A DNA stretch of 64,000 bases from Streptomyces globisporus (GCF_003501885.1 NZ_QWFA01000001.1:1-64000), one strand, 5' to 3'; positions 18,101 through 28,200 are shown, counted from the first letter of the stretch. Notes: generated by a model from the letters alone, not told the origin. Numbers and translations: made by a program.

Positions 18101-20077
18101 ATGCCTCCTGCCCTGGACCAGCGGTCCGCGCCGCCTGCCGACGGGCCGCGCCCGGCCCCGCCCCGGCGCCGTACCCGCGTCCTGGCGCTTCCCGAGGCCC
18201 GCTGGGCGCTCGCGGCCCTGGTGCTGTTCGTCCTCGCCCTGCCGGTCCACCTGCTGGGCGGTCCGGCCTGGCTGTGGGGGCCGCTGTTCGCCGCGACGTA
18301 CGTCACCGGCGGATGGGAGCCGGGGTGGGAGGGGATGAAGGCGCTCAGGGGCCGGACACTGGACGTGGACCTGCTGATGGTCGTGGCGGCGCTCGGCGCC
18401 GCCGCGATCGGGCAGGTCCTGGACGGGGCGCTGCTGATCGTCATCTTCGCCACCTCCGGCGCCCTGGAGGCCGTCGCCACCGCCCGGACCGCGGACTCGG
18501 TGCGCGGCCTGCTCGACCTCGCCCCCACCACGGCCACCCGCCTCCTGGCCGACGGCACGGAGGAGAGCGTCGACACCGGGCGTCTCGCGGTCGGTGACAC
18601 GATCCTGGTGCGCCCCGGGGAGCGGGTCGGCGCCGACGGGCGGGTTCTGGCCGGGGCGAGCGACGTCGACCAGGCCACCATCACCGGCGAACCCCTGCCG
18701 GTGGCCAAGCAGGCGGGCGACGAGGTGTTCGCCGGTACGGTCAACGGCACCGGCTCCCTGCGGGTACGCGTGGAGCGGGACCCGGCCGACTCGGTGATCG
18801 CCCGGATCGTGAGGATGGTCGAGGAGGCCTCCGAGACCAAGGCGCCGACCCAGCTGTTCATCGAGAAGATCGAGCAGCGGTACTCGATCGGCATGGTCAT
18901 CGCGACCCTGGCCGTCTTCGGCGTCCCGCTCGTCTTCGGCGACACCCTTCAGTCGGCGCTGCTGCGCGCGATGACGTTCATGATCGTCGCCTCACCCTGC
19001 GCCGTGGTGCTCTCCACCATGCCGCCGCTCCTGTCCGCCATCGCCAACGCGGGCCGCCACGGCGTCCTCGCGAAGTCCGCCGTCGTCATGGAGCGCCTCG
19101 GCCAGATCGACACCGTCGCCCTGGACAAGACGGGAACGCTCACCGAGGGCACTCCGCGCGTCACCGACATCACCCCGCTGCCCGGCGGTGCTCCGGACGA
19201 GAACGCTCTCCTCCGACTGGCGGCCTCCGCCGAGCACGCCAGCGAACACCCGCTGGCCCGCGCGATCGTGCGGGCCGCCCGCGAGCGGGGGCTCCCCCTG
19301 GCCGAGGCGACCGGATTCACCTCGGCCCCGGGCGCCGGTGTCACCGCCACCGTCGACGGCCGCACCATCCGGGTCGGCTCCCCGGCCCACCTCGCCCCCG
19401 TCGGCGGCGACGGCCTCGACCGCGTGGTCCGGCCGCTGGAGGACAAGGGCCGTACCGCGGTCCTCGTCCTGCGCGACGACGTACCGGTCGGCCTTCTGGC
19501 CATCGCGGACCGGCTCCGCACGGACGCGAAGGCGACGGTCGCCGCGCTCACCGAACTGACCGGCCGCCCACCGACCCTCCTGACCGGCGACAACGAGCGC
19601 GCCGCCCGTCACCTCGCCGCCGAGGTCGGCATCACCGACGTACGGGCCGGGCTGCTCCCGCAGGACAAGGTCGCCGCCGTACGGGAGTGGGAGGCGGAGG
19701 GCCGCCGGGTCCTGGTCGTCGGCGACGGCGTCAACGACGCCCCCGCGCTGGCCGCCGCGCACACCGGGATCGCGATGGGCGAGGCCGGATCCGACCTCGC
19801 GCTGGAGACCGCCGACGCCGTCGTCGTCCGCGACGAACTCGCCACCGTCCCCGCCGTCGTCGCCCTCTCCCGCACCGCCCGCCGCCTCGTCGTCCAGAAC
19901 CTCACCATCGCCGGGGTGTTCATCACCGGCCTGGTCGCCTGGGACCTCATCGGCACGCTCCCGCTGCCGCTCGGCGTCGCCGGCCACGAGGGCTCCACCG
20001 TCATCGTCGGCCTCAACGGGCTGCGGCTGCTCCGCGAGCACGCCTGGACCGGCTCCGCGGTGAAGGACATCGCGTGA
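18101..20077 (+). CDS. P1B-4-type heavy-metal-exporting ATPase
   Basis: This is a membrane pump with no N-terminal metal-binding domain. It has the TGEP actuator loop, a transmembrane Ser298-Pro-Cys300 in place of CPC, the phosphorylation site Asp342 in DKTGT, the GDGVNDAPAL hinge, and a late HEGST motif at about 629. SPC with HEG(S/G)T is the signature of the P1B-4 group (CoaT, CtpD, PfeT), linked to cobalt, nickel or iron(II) export. The start at ATG 18101 has GAAGGG ten bases before it and gives 658 residues. An in-frame ATG at 18044 would add 19 residues but would overlap the operator-like repeat. The gene is divergent from an ArsR-type sensor. Confidence 0.88.
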   Translation: MPPALDQRSAPPADGPRPAPPRRRTRVLALPEARWALAALVLFVLALPVHLLGGPAWLWGPLFAATYVTGGWEPGWEGMKALRGRTLDVDLLMVVAALGAAAIGQVLDGALLIVIFATSGALEAVATARTADSVRGLLDLAPTTATRLLADGTEESVDTGRLAVGDTILVRPGERVGADGRVLAGASDVDQATITGEPLPVAKQAGDEVFAGTVNGTGSLRVRVERDPADSVIARIVRMVEEASETKAPTQLFIEKIEQRYSIGMVIATLAVFGVPLVFGDTLQSALLRAMTFMIVASPCAVVLSTMPPLLSAIANAGRHGVLAKSAVVMERLGQIDTVALDKTGTLTEGTPRVTDITPLPGGAPDENALLRLAASAEHASEHPLARAIVRAARERGLPLAEATGFTSAPGAGVTATVDGRTIRVGSPAHLAPVGGDGLDRVVRPLEDKGRTAVLVLRDDVPVGLLAIADRLRTDAKATVAALTELTGRPPTLLTGDNERAARHLAAEVGITDVRAGLLPQDKVAAVREWEAEGRRVLVVGDGVNDAPALAAAHTGIAMGEAGSDLALETADAVVVRDELATVPAVVALSRTARRLVVQNLTIAGVFITGLVAWDLIGTLPLPLGVAGHEGSTVIVGLNGLRLLREHAWTGSAVKDIA

Positions 20078-20117
20078 GCCGAGCGGAAGTCCTTGGTACG
20101 GCCACTACGTTGTGACC

Positions 20118-20282
20118 ATGAAACGCGACGGACACCAGGATGCGGACACCGCCACGTACCGTTCCGACCTCGGGCGGGCGCTCGATGCGGCCTCGCCGTC
20201 GGCGGCCCGCCGGCTGGAGGCGCTCCGGGACGCGGCGACTGCGCGGACGGACGGTGTGTCCATCGACGTGTTCCCGGACCAG
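20118..20282 (+). pseudogene. N-terminal fragment of a small hypothetical (DUF6389-like) gene
   Basis: From the ATG at 20118 the translation (MKRDGHQDADTATYR...) looks protein-like for about 55 residues up to VSIDVFPDQ. It then loses sense: from 20283 the strand is the complement of a degraded DUF262 gene. I read it as the 5' piece of a gene cut by a rearrangement. The DUF6389 label comes from memory of similar N-termini and is tentative. Confidence 0.35.
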
Positions 20283-21028
20283 GTGGATGCGGCCAGCCGG
20301 ATCTTCGGGACAGGGAAGGCGCGGACCTGCTGGAGGGCCAGATCGTCGAACTGGCCCCAGCGGTCCCAGTTCCGCTCCTCGTCCGCTTTGATGTAGCCCC
20401 TTTCCCACCGGTTGACGCGCTGGGCGTCGAAGACCAGGTGCAGTGGGAAGAGGCCCGCCGCGCACTCGGCCTCCTCGGTGCCCAGATCCAGCACCACCGT
20501 GCGGCTGAAATCGGTATGGAGCACCTTGTCGGCCGGGACGGACAGGATCGCCTCGTCACGATCGGCGGACGGTCCGACTGCCTTCTCGATGTCGAGTCAG
20601 TCCAGCGCTCGATGGGCTTGCCGCGGGAGTCCGACGTTTCCACCGGGGCGTCCAACCACGGTGCTGGGAAGAGGAGGTGAGGCGCTGCTGCCCGTACAGC
20701 AAGAGGAGTTCCGCCTTCGGATCGTCTTCGGGGCCGGCCCCGGTGAGCGTGCGGGAGCGGAAGCGAGCGGCGCCGCCGGTCTGCAGCGTCATCACCAAGC
20801 CGAGCGGGTAGTCCAGCGTCACCGTCGCGATGTTCGCCCTGATCCGGTCGTCGTCCCACTTCCTGTTCCCCTGGAAGGCGGGCAGTTGTAACGCCCCTGA
20901 GGCGACATCCGCGAGTACGTCCCTGAGCTTCAGATTGTCCAGTGCCGCCCTGTGTCTCTCTTCCCACCCTGCCGCGCGTACGGAGAGTGATTCGAGCGGT
21001 GCCCTCCGGTGACCGGCAACCTGTTCAT
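20283..21028 (-). pseudogene. Degraded DUF262 (GmrS-like) gene
   Basis: Reading the minus strand across three frames gives a recognisable DUF262 N-terminal domain. It starts with LKLRDVLADVASGALQLP, then KWDDDRIRANIATVTLDYP and GLVMTLQTGG. The core is YGQQRLTS, where DGQQRLTS is the family motif. Another frame continues with PVETSDSRGKPIERW. A third continues with LDIEKAVGP, AECAAGLFPLHLVFD and AFPVPKIRLA. Frame breaks lie near 20670 and 20600; the start codon and the C-terminal half are missing, and the Asp of DGQQR is Tyr. DUF262 proteins act in GmrSD-type modification-dependent restriction, so this is probably a dead defence gene. Confidence 0.7.
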
Positions 21029-21212
21029 CGAAGAGCGACGGCGCGGGCGGCGTCGGCCGGTTGACCCTGACTGCCCTCGTCGTCCAAGTCGCGCTTCTGG
21101 CTTATGTGGCCGTTCCGCTGCGAGATACGTCCGAGTTCCTGGAATATGCGGATCAGTGTGTGCTGACCGGCGGGACTGGACCCGGCGATCACCGTCGAAA
21201 TGGAGAACTTCA

Positions 21213-22226
21213 ATGAGCGCGTACGCCGCCCCTCACAGCGACGATGCACTTGCGATGAGCGAGTACGAGGGGCATGTGTGGGACACGCTCAACGAGCACT
21301 GGCAGCGCCGCAACAACCGCCGTGGTCTGCCGAACTGGGCGAGCACCGCCCTCGGCCGCACGGGAGAGGCCGCGGGAAAGGCCGCGAGACGGGTGTCGGA
21401 CGCTGTGCCGGAGGCTGTCACGAAACCGATCTGCCGCGCGGGCGACGCGGTCGCCGACAAGGCCATGCGACCGGCGCTCGCAGGGGCGGCGGCGATGCTC
21501 GAACTGGTCAACGACTGGGCCATGGAGCTCAACGACCCGAAGAATGTCGAGGAGCTCGCCCGCAAGCGAGGCTTCGACATAGACACTTTCACCGAACTGC
21601 GGCAGCAGGACCTCAAGGTCTGCGACCGGCTGCTCAGCCGCAACACCCTCAAGTGGCGGACGACCGGCGCTTTCGAAGGCGGTGCCATGGGCCTGCTGGC
21701 CATGGTCCCCGTCGCCGGTATCCCCGCCGCGATGACGGCGGACATCCTCGTCGTCCAGGTCCTGAGCACATCGATCGCGGCGCGCATCGCCTACTCCTAC
21801 GGCTACGACGCCAAAGACCCCAAGGAACAGGAGTTCATCCAGCGCCTGGTACAGCGGTCCTTCATGGCGCAGGCGGCCAAAGCCAAGCCCTTGCACGAGA
21901 CCGCACGGGCGGCGAACGCGGTCAAGGGACGCGTCAACTGGTCGCAGAATCTCCGCCAGGACCACCGCCTCCTCGCTGCTCTTGAGAAGCTGATGCAGCA
22001 GATGGGCCCGGCCGGCTCAAGGGTGTCGGTCAAGAACGTCGCCAAGGTCGTGCCGTTCGTGGGCGTCCTGATCGGTGCCGGAATGAATGCGGCGCTCCTC
22101 GGCAGGGTGGCCGACGACGCCCAACGCTACTGCCAGACCAGATTCCTGTGCGACAAGTACGGGCTGCCGCTCCCCGCTGCACTGGCGACCCACGGAGACG
22201 ACGATTTCCCGGCCGACGACACGTGA
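21213..22226 (+). CDS. EcsC family protein
   Basis: The 337-residue protein starts at ATG 21213 with GGAG eight bases upstream. It has a charged N-terminal half, then a long glycine/alanine-rich hydrophobic stretch (GGAMGLLAMVPVAGIPAAM...) and a second hydrophobic segment near VVPFVGVLIGAGMNAALLG. These are features of EcsC-domain proteins. The family is widespread in actinobacteria without an agreed biochemical role. It is the only intact gene in a degraded stretch between the metal ATPase and the integrase. Confidence 0.75.
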   Translation: MSAYAAPHSDDALAMSEYEGHVWDTLNEHWQRRNNRRGLPNWASTALGRTGEAAGKAARRVSDAVPEAVTKPICRAGDAVADKAMRPALAGAAAMLELVNDWAMELNDPKNVEELARKRGFDIDTFTELRQQDLKVCDRLLSRNTLKWRTTGAFEGGAMGLLAMVPVAGIPAAMTADILVVQVLSTSIAARIAYSYGYDAKDPKEQEFIQRLVQRSFMAQAAKAKPLHETARAANAVKGRVNWSQNLRQDHRLLAALEKLMQQMGPAGSRVSVKNVAKVVPFVGVLIGAGMNAALLGRVADDAQRYCQTRFLCDKYGLPLPAALATHGDDDFPADDT

Positions 22227-22705
22227 CCGCCATCCAGAAGAAGATCAGCAAGTACGCGTGCTCGTCGAGGAAGCCGAAGTCCCGCCGAGCGGGAAGGCCG
22301 GCTCCAGCCCTGGGCCTGGGCACCACGGGTCCAGGATCCCGTCGAGAGCGACGCGGTCATCAGACCGCCGATCACACGGCGTCCGGAGCCTTCGTCTCCG
22401 GGGACCACGTCGGTGAGCGGTGCCGGGCAGGTGGAGAACTCGTCGGCGTCGCCGATCAGGTGCCGGCCGGCCCAGGCCTGCTTGCGTAGGGCGTCGTGCA
22501 GCTCGCTGTTGGTGTGCTCGTGCCGCGGTCCGGTGCTGAGTTCGGCGAGGACGAAGCCGATGTCGTGGACGGCAGCGAGGGGTCGGTGTCGCCGGACGGC
22601 AGAGACGTCCGGGTCCGGAGGCGTGCGGTGGGGGCTCGCCCAGCGTCGTGTCCGGCGGGCCTTGGGGTTCGATCCGGAGCTGGTCGGCCAGGTCGCCGAC
22701 GTGCA
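22227..22705. other. Intergenic/degenerate stretch after ecsC
   Basis: No reading frame here looks convincingly like a complete gene. Minus-strand translation gives some protein-like text around 22430-22560 (TNSELHDALRKQAWAGRHL, IGDADEF) that I could not assign. It may be the remnant of another lost gene. Confidence 0.35.
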
Positions 22706-23105
22706 GGTGGATGGCTCCATCTGGCGCCGCGCCGTGCAGGAATCTCAGGGTTGGAAATTCCCCAAGGGGGTTGAGAGGCTGATCAAGATCGGGAATTTCC
22801 CCATCAATGCCGTAGTTATTGACCCGGCCACAGGGATCATCTACCAGTGCACCGATGCGTCAATGGAAGCGATTCCGGCCCATGCTGACGTGTCCTCATG
22901 GGCCAAGACCATCAGCTCGTTCGTCGGGTACGCCGAAAACTACACGCCCGGTGACGAGGAGGATGACGAGGAGTACGCCCGCCGGAAGCGGGGAGTCGGT
23001 GCCATCCACAACGTGATCCGCCTCGTGGACCTGCTGCCGTTCGCTCATGAGTACAGCGAATGGGTTGAACTGTTCGACAGCCTCGAAGGCGGGATCTACA
23101 CGTGA
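22706..23105 (+). pseudogene. 3' remnant of a SUKH-like immunity gene
   Basis: The last 125 or so residues of an open frame look natural: GNFPINAVVIDPATGIIYQC, then the acidic PGDEEDDEEY and the ending VELFDSLEGGIYT. The base composition is lower in GC than the surroundings. The IDPATGIIY turn recalls SUKH-family (SMI1/KNR4-like) immunity proteins of toxin systems. Upstream the frame runs into unrelated-looking, Arg-rich text with no supported start, so I call it a 5'-truncated gene. The family assignment is tentative. Confidence 0.4.
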
Positions 23106-23262
23106 CGGCCCTCACCCGCCCGCGATCGCCATCGGCTCGGCGGGGTGACGGCGATCACGGATACACGCGGGGGAGTGCTGCGTAGGCTTGCGGAGTCGTC
23201 GCGGTGGAGCTCGGGAGGGTGAGCGAGGTCTTCCCGGTCCCACCTGGCGAAGCGTCAGAGAA

Positions 23263-23282
23263 GTCAGCAAGTGGTCAGCGTG
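23263..23282 (+). repeat. Arm-type repeat, copy 1, near the integrase
   Basis: GTCAGCAAGTGGTCAGCGTG. It matches 17 of 20 bases of the copy at 23476-23495, on the other side of the panD fragment. Paired direct repeats flanking a core site are typical arm sites of tyrosine integrases. Confidence 0.5.
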
Positions 23283-23396
23283 GATCCTGGGGAACCCGGG
23301 GAACGCTGTCCGGACACGTGACTCGTTGTAGGGTGAGAAAGTAGCCCTTGACCTGCAAAAACGCAGGCAGGGAGCCATAAACTCGGGAGCACTCCG

Positions 23397-23429
23397 ATGA
23401 TGCGCACCATGTTCAAGTCCAAGATCTAG
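23397..23429 (+). pseudogene. panD: 5' end of panD, probable attachment site of the integrated element
   Basis: A ribosome binding site (GGGAG, 23385-23389) precedes an open frame coding MMRTMFKSKI and then TAG. Streptomyces PanD, aspartate 1-decarboxylase, begins with the same residues and continues HRATVTQADLHY. The match stops exactly at codon 10 and foreign sequence follows. With an integrase gene 157 bp downstream, this looks like the left junction of an element integrated in the 5' end of panD. The rest of panD, perhaps with a duplicated start, should lie at the right junction outside this window. Just upstream, CCTGC-AAAAAC-GCAGG can form a small hairpin. Confidence 0.65.
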
Positions 23430-23475
23430 CTATTTGGCGTTGCCGCAGGTCAGGGGCATCATGTGCCCCCCTCAG

Positions 23476-23495
23476 GTCAGCAAACGGTCAGCATG
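23476..23495 (+). repeat. Arm-type repeat, copy 2, near the integrase
   Basis: GTCAGCAAACGGTCAGCATG, a direct repeat of 23263-23282. A related inverted half, CTTGCTGACC, follows at 23514-23523. All lie within 110 bases upstream of the integrase start. Confidence 0.5.
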
Positions 23496-23585
23496 CGTCC
23501 CGGACGTGTCCCGGCTTGCTGACCTGCGACCTGCAGTGCGGCGCCTGAGCATGATTCTTGGGCCGGAACGGATGGTGCACGACAC

Positions 23586-24722
23586 ATGGCCCGACAGCTC
23601 GCCCGCGGCATGGGTACCTTCTTCAAGGACTGCGGCTGCGCCAAGCCCACCCGCTGCCCGCACTCCTACTTGATACGTTTCCGGGATGCACTGGGCAAGC
23701 AGCGCGAGGAGTCCGGTTACGGCACGCAGGACGACGCGATCGAGCGCCTTACGCAGCTCTACGCGGAGAAGAAGACCACGGCGCCGACGGTGGCGGCGGC
23801 CCGCCGTGAACTGGGTCAGCTGACGGTCGGGGAGTACGCGAGGCAGTGGCGGCCGAGGCAGCGCAGGATGACGGATTACTCCACGGGGGAGCACGTCGAC
23901 AGCTCGATCAACGTGCACATCGTTCCGCGTCTGGGAGCGCGGAAGCTGAACTCGGTCACACCGATGGTGGTCGAACGGTTCCTGGACGAGATGGAGGCCG
24001 ACGGGGTTGGCCGGGGAAACCAGGTGAACATATTCCGGGTCCTGAAGACGATCCTGCGGGATGCGTACGCCAAGGGGGCCATGGCGGACGACCCGGTGAA
24101 AGGAGTCCAGGAACCCGAGTACGTGCGTGAACAGGTCGCCATTCCGTCCCTCGCCTACGTGAAGAAGGCACTGACGGTCGCCGACGAGGACCTCGCACTG
24201 GAGATCGCCATGATGACGGGATGCGGCCTGCGCAATGGCGAGGCGCGGGCGGTGAACGTCCACAACGTCGTGGCCCAGGACGTGTACCGGGTGCGCGAGC
24301 AGATCCATTCCAACACTCACAAACCGGCGAAGCTGAAGCACCGCAAGACGGGGGAGTTCCGCGAGGTGCCGTTGCCCCGGTCTGCCCGTGAGGCGATAGA
24401 GCGCTACGCGGCCAAGCATGCCACCACGAAGGACGGCTACCTGCTGCGCGGCCCCAGCGGCTGGTACACGGAGCCGATGGAGCGGCGCCGCGTGAAGCGG
24501 CTCTTCGAGAACCTCCCGCCGGAGGAAGGGGTGGGGATGTACGGCTTCCGGCACTACTTCGCCTCGAACGCCCTCGGCAATGGCATCCCCATCACCGACG
24601 TCGCGGAGTGGATGGGCCACAAGTCCATCGAGGAGACGTACCGCACTTACCGGCACCTGATGCCGGGCAGCATCACCAAGGCCGCCCGGATCCTCGACGT
24701 CGGCCTCTGGGAAGCAGCCTGA
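23586..24722 (+). CDS. int: Tyrosine-type site-specific integrase
   Basis: The 378-residue phage/ICE-type integrase has an N-terminal arm-binding region with a Cys-rich start (DCGCAKPTRCPHSY) and a SAM-like core-binding domain about 80-180. The catalytic domain has Arg216 (GCGLRNGEAR), Lys254 (HRKTGEFREV), Arg322-His323, His345 (WMGHKSIEE) and the nucleophile Tyr355. The first His of the usual HxxR box is Tyr319 (YGFRHYFAS), a tolerated variant in this family. It would recombine the element with the panD 5' end seen just upstream. No excisionase-like gene follows within 560 bp. Confidence 0.9.
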   Translation: MARQLARGMGTFFKDCGCAKPTRCPHSYLIRFRDALGKQREESGYGTQDDAIERLTQLYAEKKTTAPTVAAARRELGQLTVGEYARQWRPRQRRMTDYSTGEHVDSSINVHIVPRLGARKLNSVTPMVVERFLDEMEADGVGRGNQVNIFRVLKTILRDAYAKGAMADDPVKGVQEPEYVREQVAIPSLAYVKKALTVADEDLALEIAMMTGCGLRNGEARAVNVHNVVAQDVYRVREQIHSNTHKPAKLKHRKTGEFREVPLPRSAREAIERYAAKHATTKDGYLLRGPSGWYTEPMERRRVKRLFENLPPEEGVGMYGFRHYFASNALGNGIPITDVAEWMGHKSIEETYRTYRHLMPGSITKAARILDVGLWEAA

Positions 24723-25287
24723 CGAGCGCGTAGGGGCCGCATGGTCTACAAGGGCGAGGAGATCTTCTTAAAGTCATCATCCAGGTGGCCCTGACCTGCA
24801 GGAATGTGAGCGATCAGGTACCTGGCCTGCGTTGATCCTTCTTTGGCGTTCTTTCAGGCTCGTACCCGCTTGGGTAGTCGATTCTCCCCACGCTCTCCCC
24901 AGAGCTGCTCGTGCTCCCCAAATTCTCCCCAGAGATGACCCGAGCTGCGGCCACAGGCGAGGGGGGAGCCAGTCCAACTCGGGCGCGGCCGTGTGCACGC
25001 TGGGTGGCTGCCGTAGGCAGGGCAGGAGCCTGTCTAAAGGTTCGTCGTCTGCCGGCATCGTCCGTGCTGAGGGTGATCAGCACGGTCTGGAGGACGGGGT
25101 CGGGGGTCGGGGTATCTGGCCCTTGCTTATTCCGCCCGCCGGAGCCGAAGGCAGGGTGCGCCAGTGGATGCGTTGCCCGAGTCCGAGAGGGGTGGGTAAT
25201 GTATGTGCGCTTACACCGTCTTAGTCTGCTGTGATGTGAGGAGTCCCTTGCCCCCTTCCATCGCTGTGAAGACTGTCGGGAGCGGGT
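24723..25287. other. Gap between integrase and STAND gene with spaced CTCCCCA motifs
   Basis: No credible gene was seen. Four copies of CTCCCCA start at 24884, 24895, 24914 and 24925. They form two pairs with 11 bp between members, and the pairs are 30 bp apart, so all sit on one face of the helix. They may be binding sites for the integrase or for a regulator of the defence gene. The final 80 bases are less GC-rich and may contain the promoter of the next gene. Confidence 0.45.
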
Positions 25288-28200
25288 ATGCCTGACACCG
25301 ATCTTCTGCGTGCCAGCCGGGACGGTGATCAGTTCCATTACCACTGGGCGGCTCGCCAGGCGCTGAAACTACTGCTTCCCGACGCCGATCTGACCGCGAT
25401 CGCTGTCGAGGGTGTGTCGCCCGACGATACCCAGGGCGAAGCTGGCGAGGACGTAGTCGACATCGCCGAGTACTACGGTGCGACCGGGCTTCACGAGGCC
25501 AACCGTGTGGTGTACCGGCAGCTGAAGCACTCGACCGTACAGGCCACGGAGGAGTGGACTGTGTCGGGTCTCTCGAAGACGGTCAAGGGGTTCGCGGAGA
25601 AGTTCAGGCAGATTCGTCAGGAGTCTCCGGGGCTCGAAGAGAAGGTGACCTTCGAGTTCCTTTCCAACCGACCGGTCCGCGAGTCCGTGCTTCGAGCGAT
25701 CGAGGTCCTGGCAGCCGGTGGAGAGCCCGGTAAGTATGCGCACGAAGTCAAGTACCTCAGGCAGTACGCGGACTTCTCCGAAGATGTAGCCGGTGAAGCC
25801 GCGTTCTTCAGTCGCGTGGAGGTGGATGCCACGGCCCCGGGCCTTCTGCGGCTCGAAGGGCTGTTCCGGCTGGACTTGACCGGTCTTCTTCCCGGTGCGC
25901 CGGATGTGCAGCCCCTGCTGCTGAAGGAGATGATCACCAGACGCGCGACCTCGCTCGAGGCGAACCACGTCGTTGAACGCTCCACGGTACTTGCCGCTCT
26001 CGGAGTTCCACCTGAGCATGTGCTGCCCGCGCCCAAGCTCATCGACCAACCCGGGCATGTCATCGTGACGGACCAGACTCGCGCGATCGTCGACGACATC
26101 GTCGGACTCATCGGGCGGCCCGTCGTCGTTCACGCGGCCGGTGGCGTGGGCAAGTCGGTGCTCACGACACAGATCGAACCGAATCTGCCTTCCGGCTCGG
26201 TCACACTCGTCTACGACTGCTTCGGGAACGGTGGGTACCGGCGTTCCAGTTCACCGCGCCATCAACATCGCCAAGGGTTAGTGCAGTTGGCGAACGAGCT
26301 TGCTGCGCATGCCCTTTGCGATCCGTTGATCCCGGTCGGCACGGCTCAGCCGGCCGACTACGCGAGGGCGTTCATGGCCAGGGTCCGGGGCGCTGCGGAG
26401 GCTGTCACGGCCTCCGCTCCCGGGGCGCTCCTGGTTCTTGTCGTGGACGCGGCTGACAACGCGGCGCTCATCGCGAACGACGGTGGGGAGCGGACCTTCG
26501 TCACGGACGTGCTGCGCGAGACACTGCCGGACAACGTGCGGCTCGTGATGTTGTGCCGCAGCGAACGCATCGATCTGTTGAAACCGCCGCCCAACGTACA
26601 CAGAATCGAGCTCGAGGGCTTCGGCGTGGCCGAGTCCAAGCAGCATCTTGAGTCGGTGTTCGGGCCGGTCTCTGAGGCACAGGCGGCCGAGTTCCATCGG
26701 CGTACCGGCGGCAACCCTCGGATCCAGGCCCTCGTTCTGGGTATGGCCTCGGACATCGAGTCCTGTCTGGTCTCTCTTGGGGAGGCGAGGCAGCACCCCG
26801 ACGGCTCCCTCTTCGACGAACTCCTCCAGGACATGGTGGACCGATGCAAAGACGCTCACCACCTGAGCGCGGAGATCGACCGTCTGTGCGAGGCCCTGGC
26901 TGCGCTCCGGCCGAGGTTGCCCGTCAAGGTTCTGACCGAGCTGTGCGGAGTACCGGCCGCCCTCGTGCACAGCTTCGCGGCCGATCTCGGACGCCCGCTC
27001 CTCGTCGACGGTGACACGCTGCAGTTCCGTGACGAGCCGACCGAGACCTGGTTCCGGACGAAGTACCGTCCCACCGGCAGCTCCCTGATCGATTTCATCG
27101 ACCGACTGACCCCGCTCGCCGCCAACGAACCGTACGTGGCTGCCAGTTTGCCCCAACTGCTCTGGGAGGCCGGCCAGGTCGACACCCTCGTCGAACTCGC
27201 GATGACCGACGGCGCCCTACCCGAGGGCGATGACCTGGAACAACGGGAGATCGCCCAGCAACGGGCCCAGTTCGCGCTCAAAGCCACACTGCGCGTGGGA
27301 AAGGAGTGGGAGGCAACCCGGCTGGCCGTCAAGGCCGGCAGCCTGGCCGCCGGCCACTCCCGCCGCCTTCAACTGCTGCGGTCCAACACCGATCTGGCGG
27401 GGCAGTTCCTGGATGCCGTCACGATCGAGGACATCGTCGCGAACCGCAGCCTCGTTGGCGACTGGCCCGGCTCCAATCTTCACTGCGAGGGCGCCCTTCT
27501 CTCGTTCGCCGCCGGCCAGACCGACTTCGCCCGCAGTCGGCTGCGCAGCGCCTCGGAATGGCTCAGGGCATGGGTGCAACAGTCGGACGACGACAATGCG
27601 AACCGGCACAGAGTCACCGCGACGGATATTGCCGAGGTCGCCTTCGGGCTTCTCAACACCGACGGTGTAGAAGCATGTGTCAGCCATCTTGCTCGGTGGA
27701 GCCCCAACTGGGTGGCCTTCGACGCCGGACTGATCATCGCCACCCGGCTTGCCGACTCGGGCCGCACCGAGGATCTGGAGGCTCTCGGCCTTGCGGCCGT
27801 GTCCTTGAAACACCTTCAGCTCGCGGTCGCTTCTGCCGCCTGGCAGGCCAACTTCGTCTGCCAGGCGCCCCTTGCGCGGCGCTTGGTGAGAATGCTGAAG
27901 CGCCAGCGCCGATCCGTCTCCGCTTGTCGGCACCCGGGATACACCGCAGAGAACAAGGAGCTTCCAGCGGTCGGTTGGATCGTCGCGATGGGCCTGCGCC
28001 ACGGACTTCTCTCGGACGGGGAAGCCGAGCGGATCCTGCGGCTGAATCTCCCCGGCGACCTAGGTAGGGGAGCCGGAAGCCGCTGGGGGCGCGGCACCGA
28101 CACGATCACGCTGCTGTGCGGCTTCGCGTTGCTGTCGAAGATCCGGAGACAGCCCTTCGACGCGGATGAGTTCGCCGGCGAAGACGTCCGGGAAGCGCGA

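Noticed and set aside
21009-21212. 68-codon upstream extension of the EcsC gene
   Set aside because: The extension is Arg-rich and overlaps the degraded DUF262 gene. The ATG at 21213 has its own GGAG site.
24814-25234. Frames of 80-170 codons between integrase and STAND gene
   Set aside because: Translations have no natural look and span the CTCCCCA repeats. No ribosome binding sites support them.
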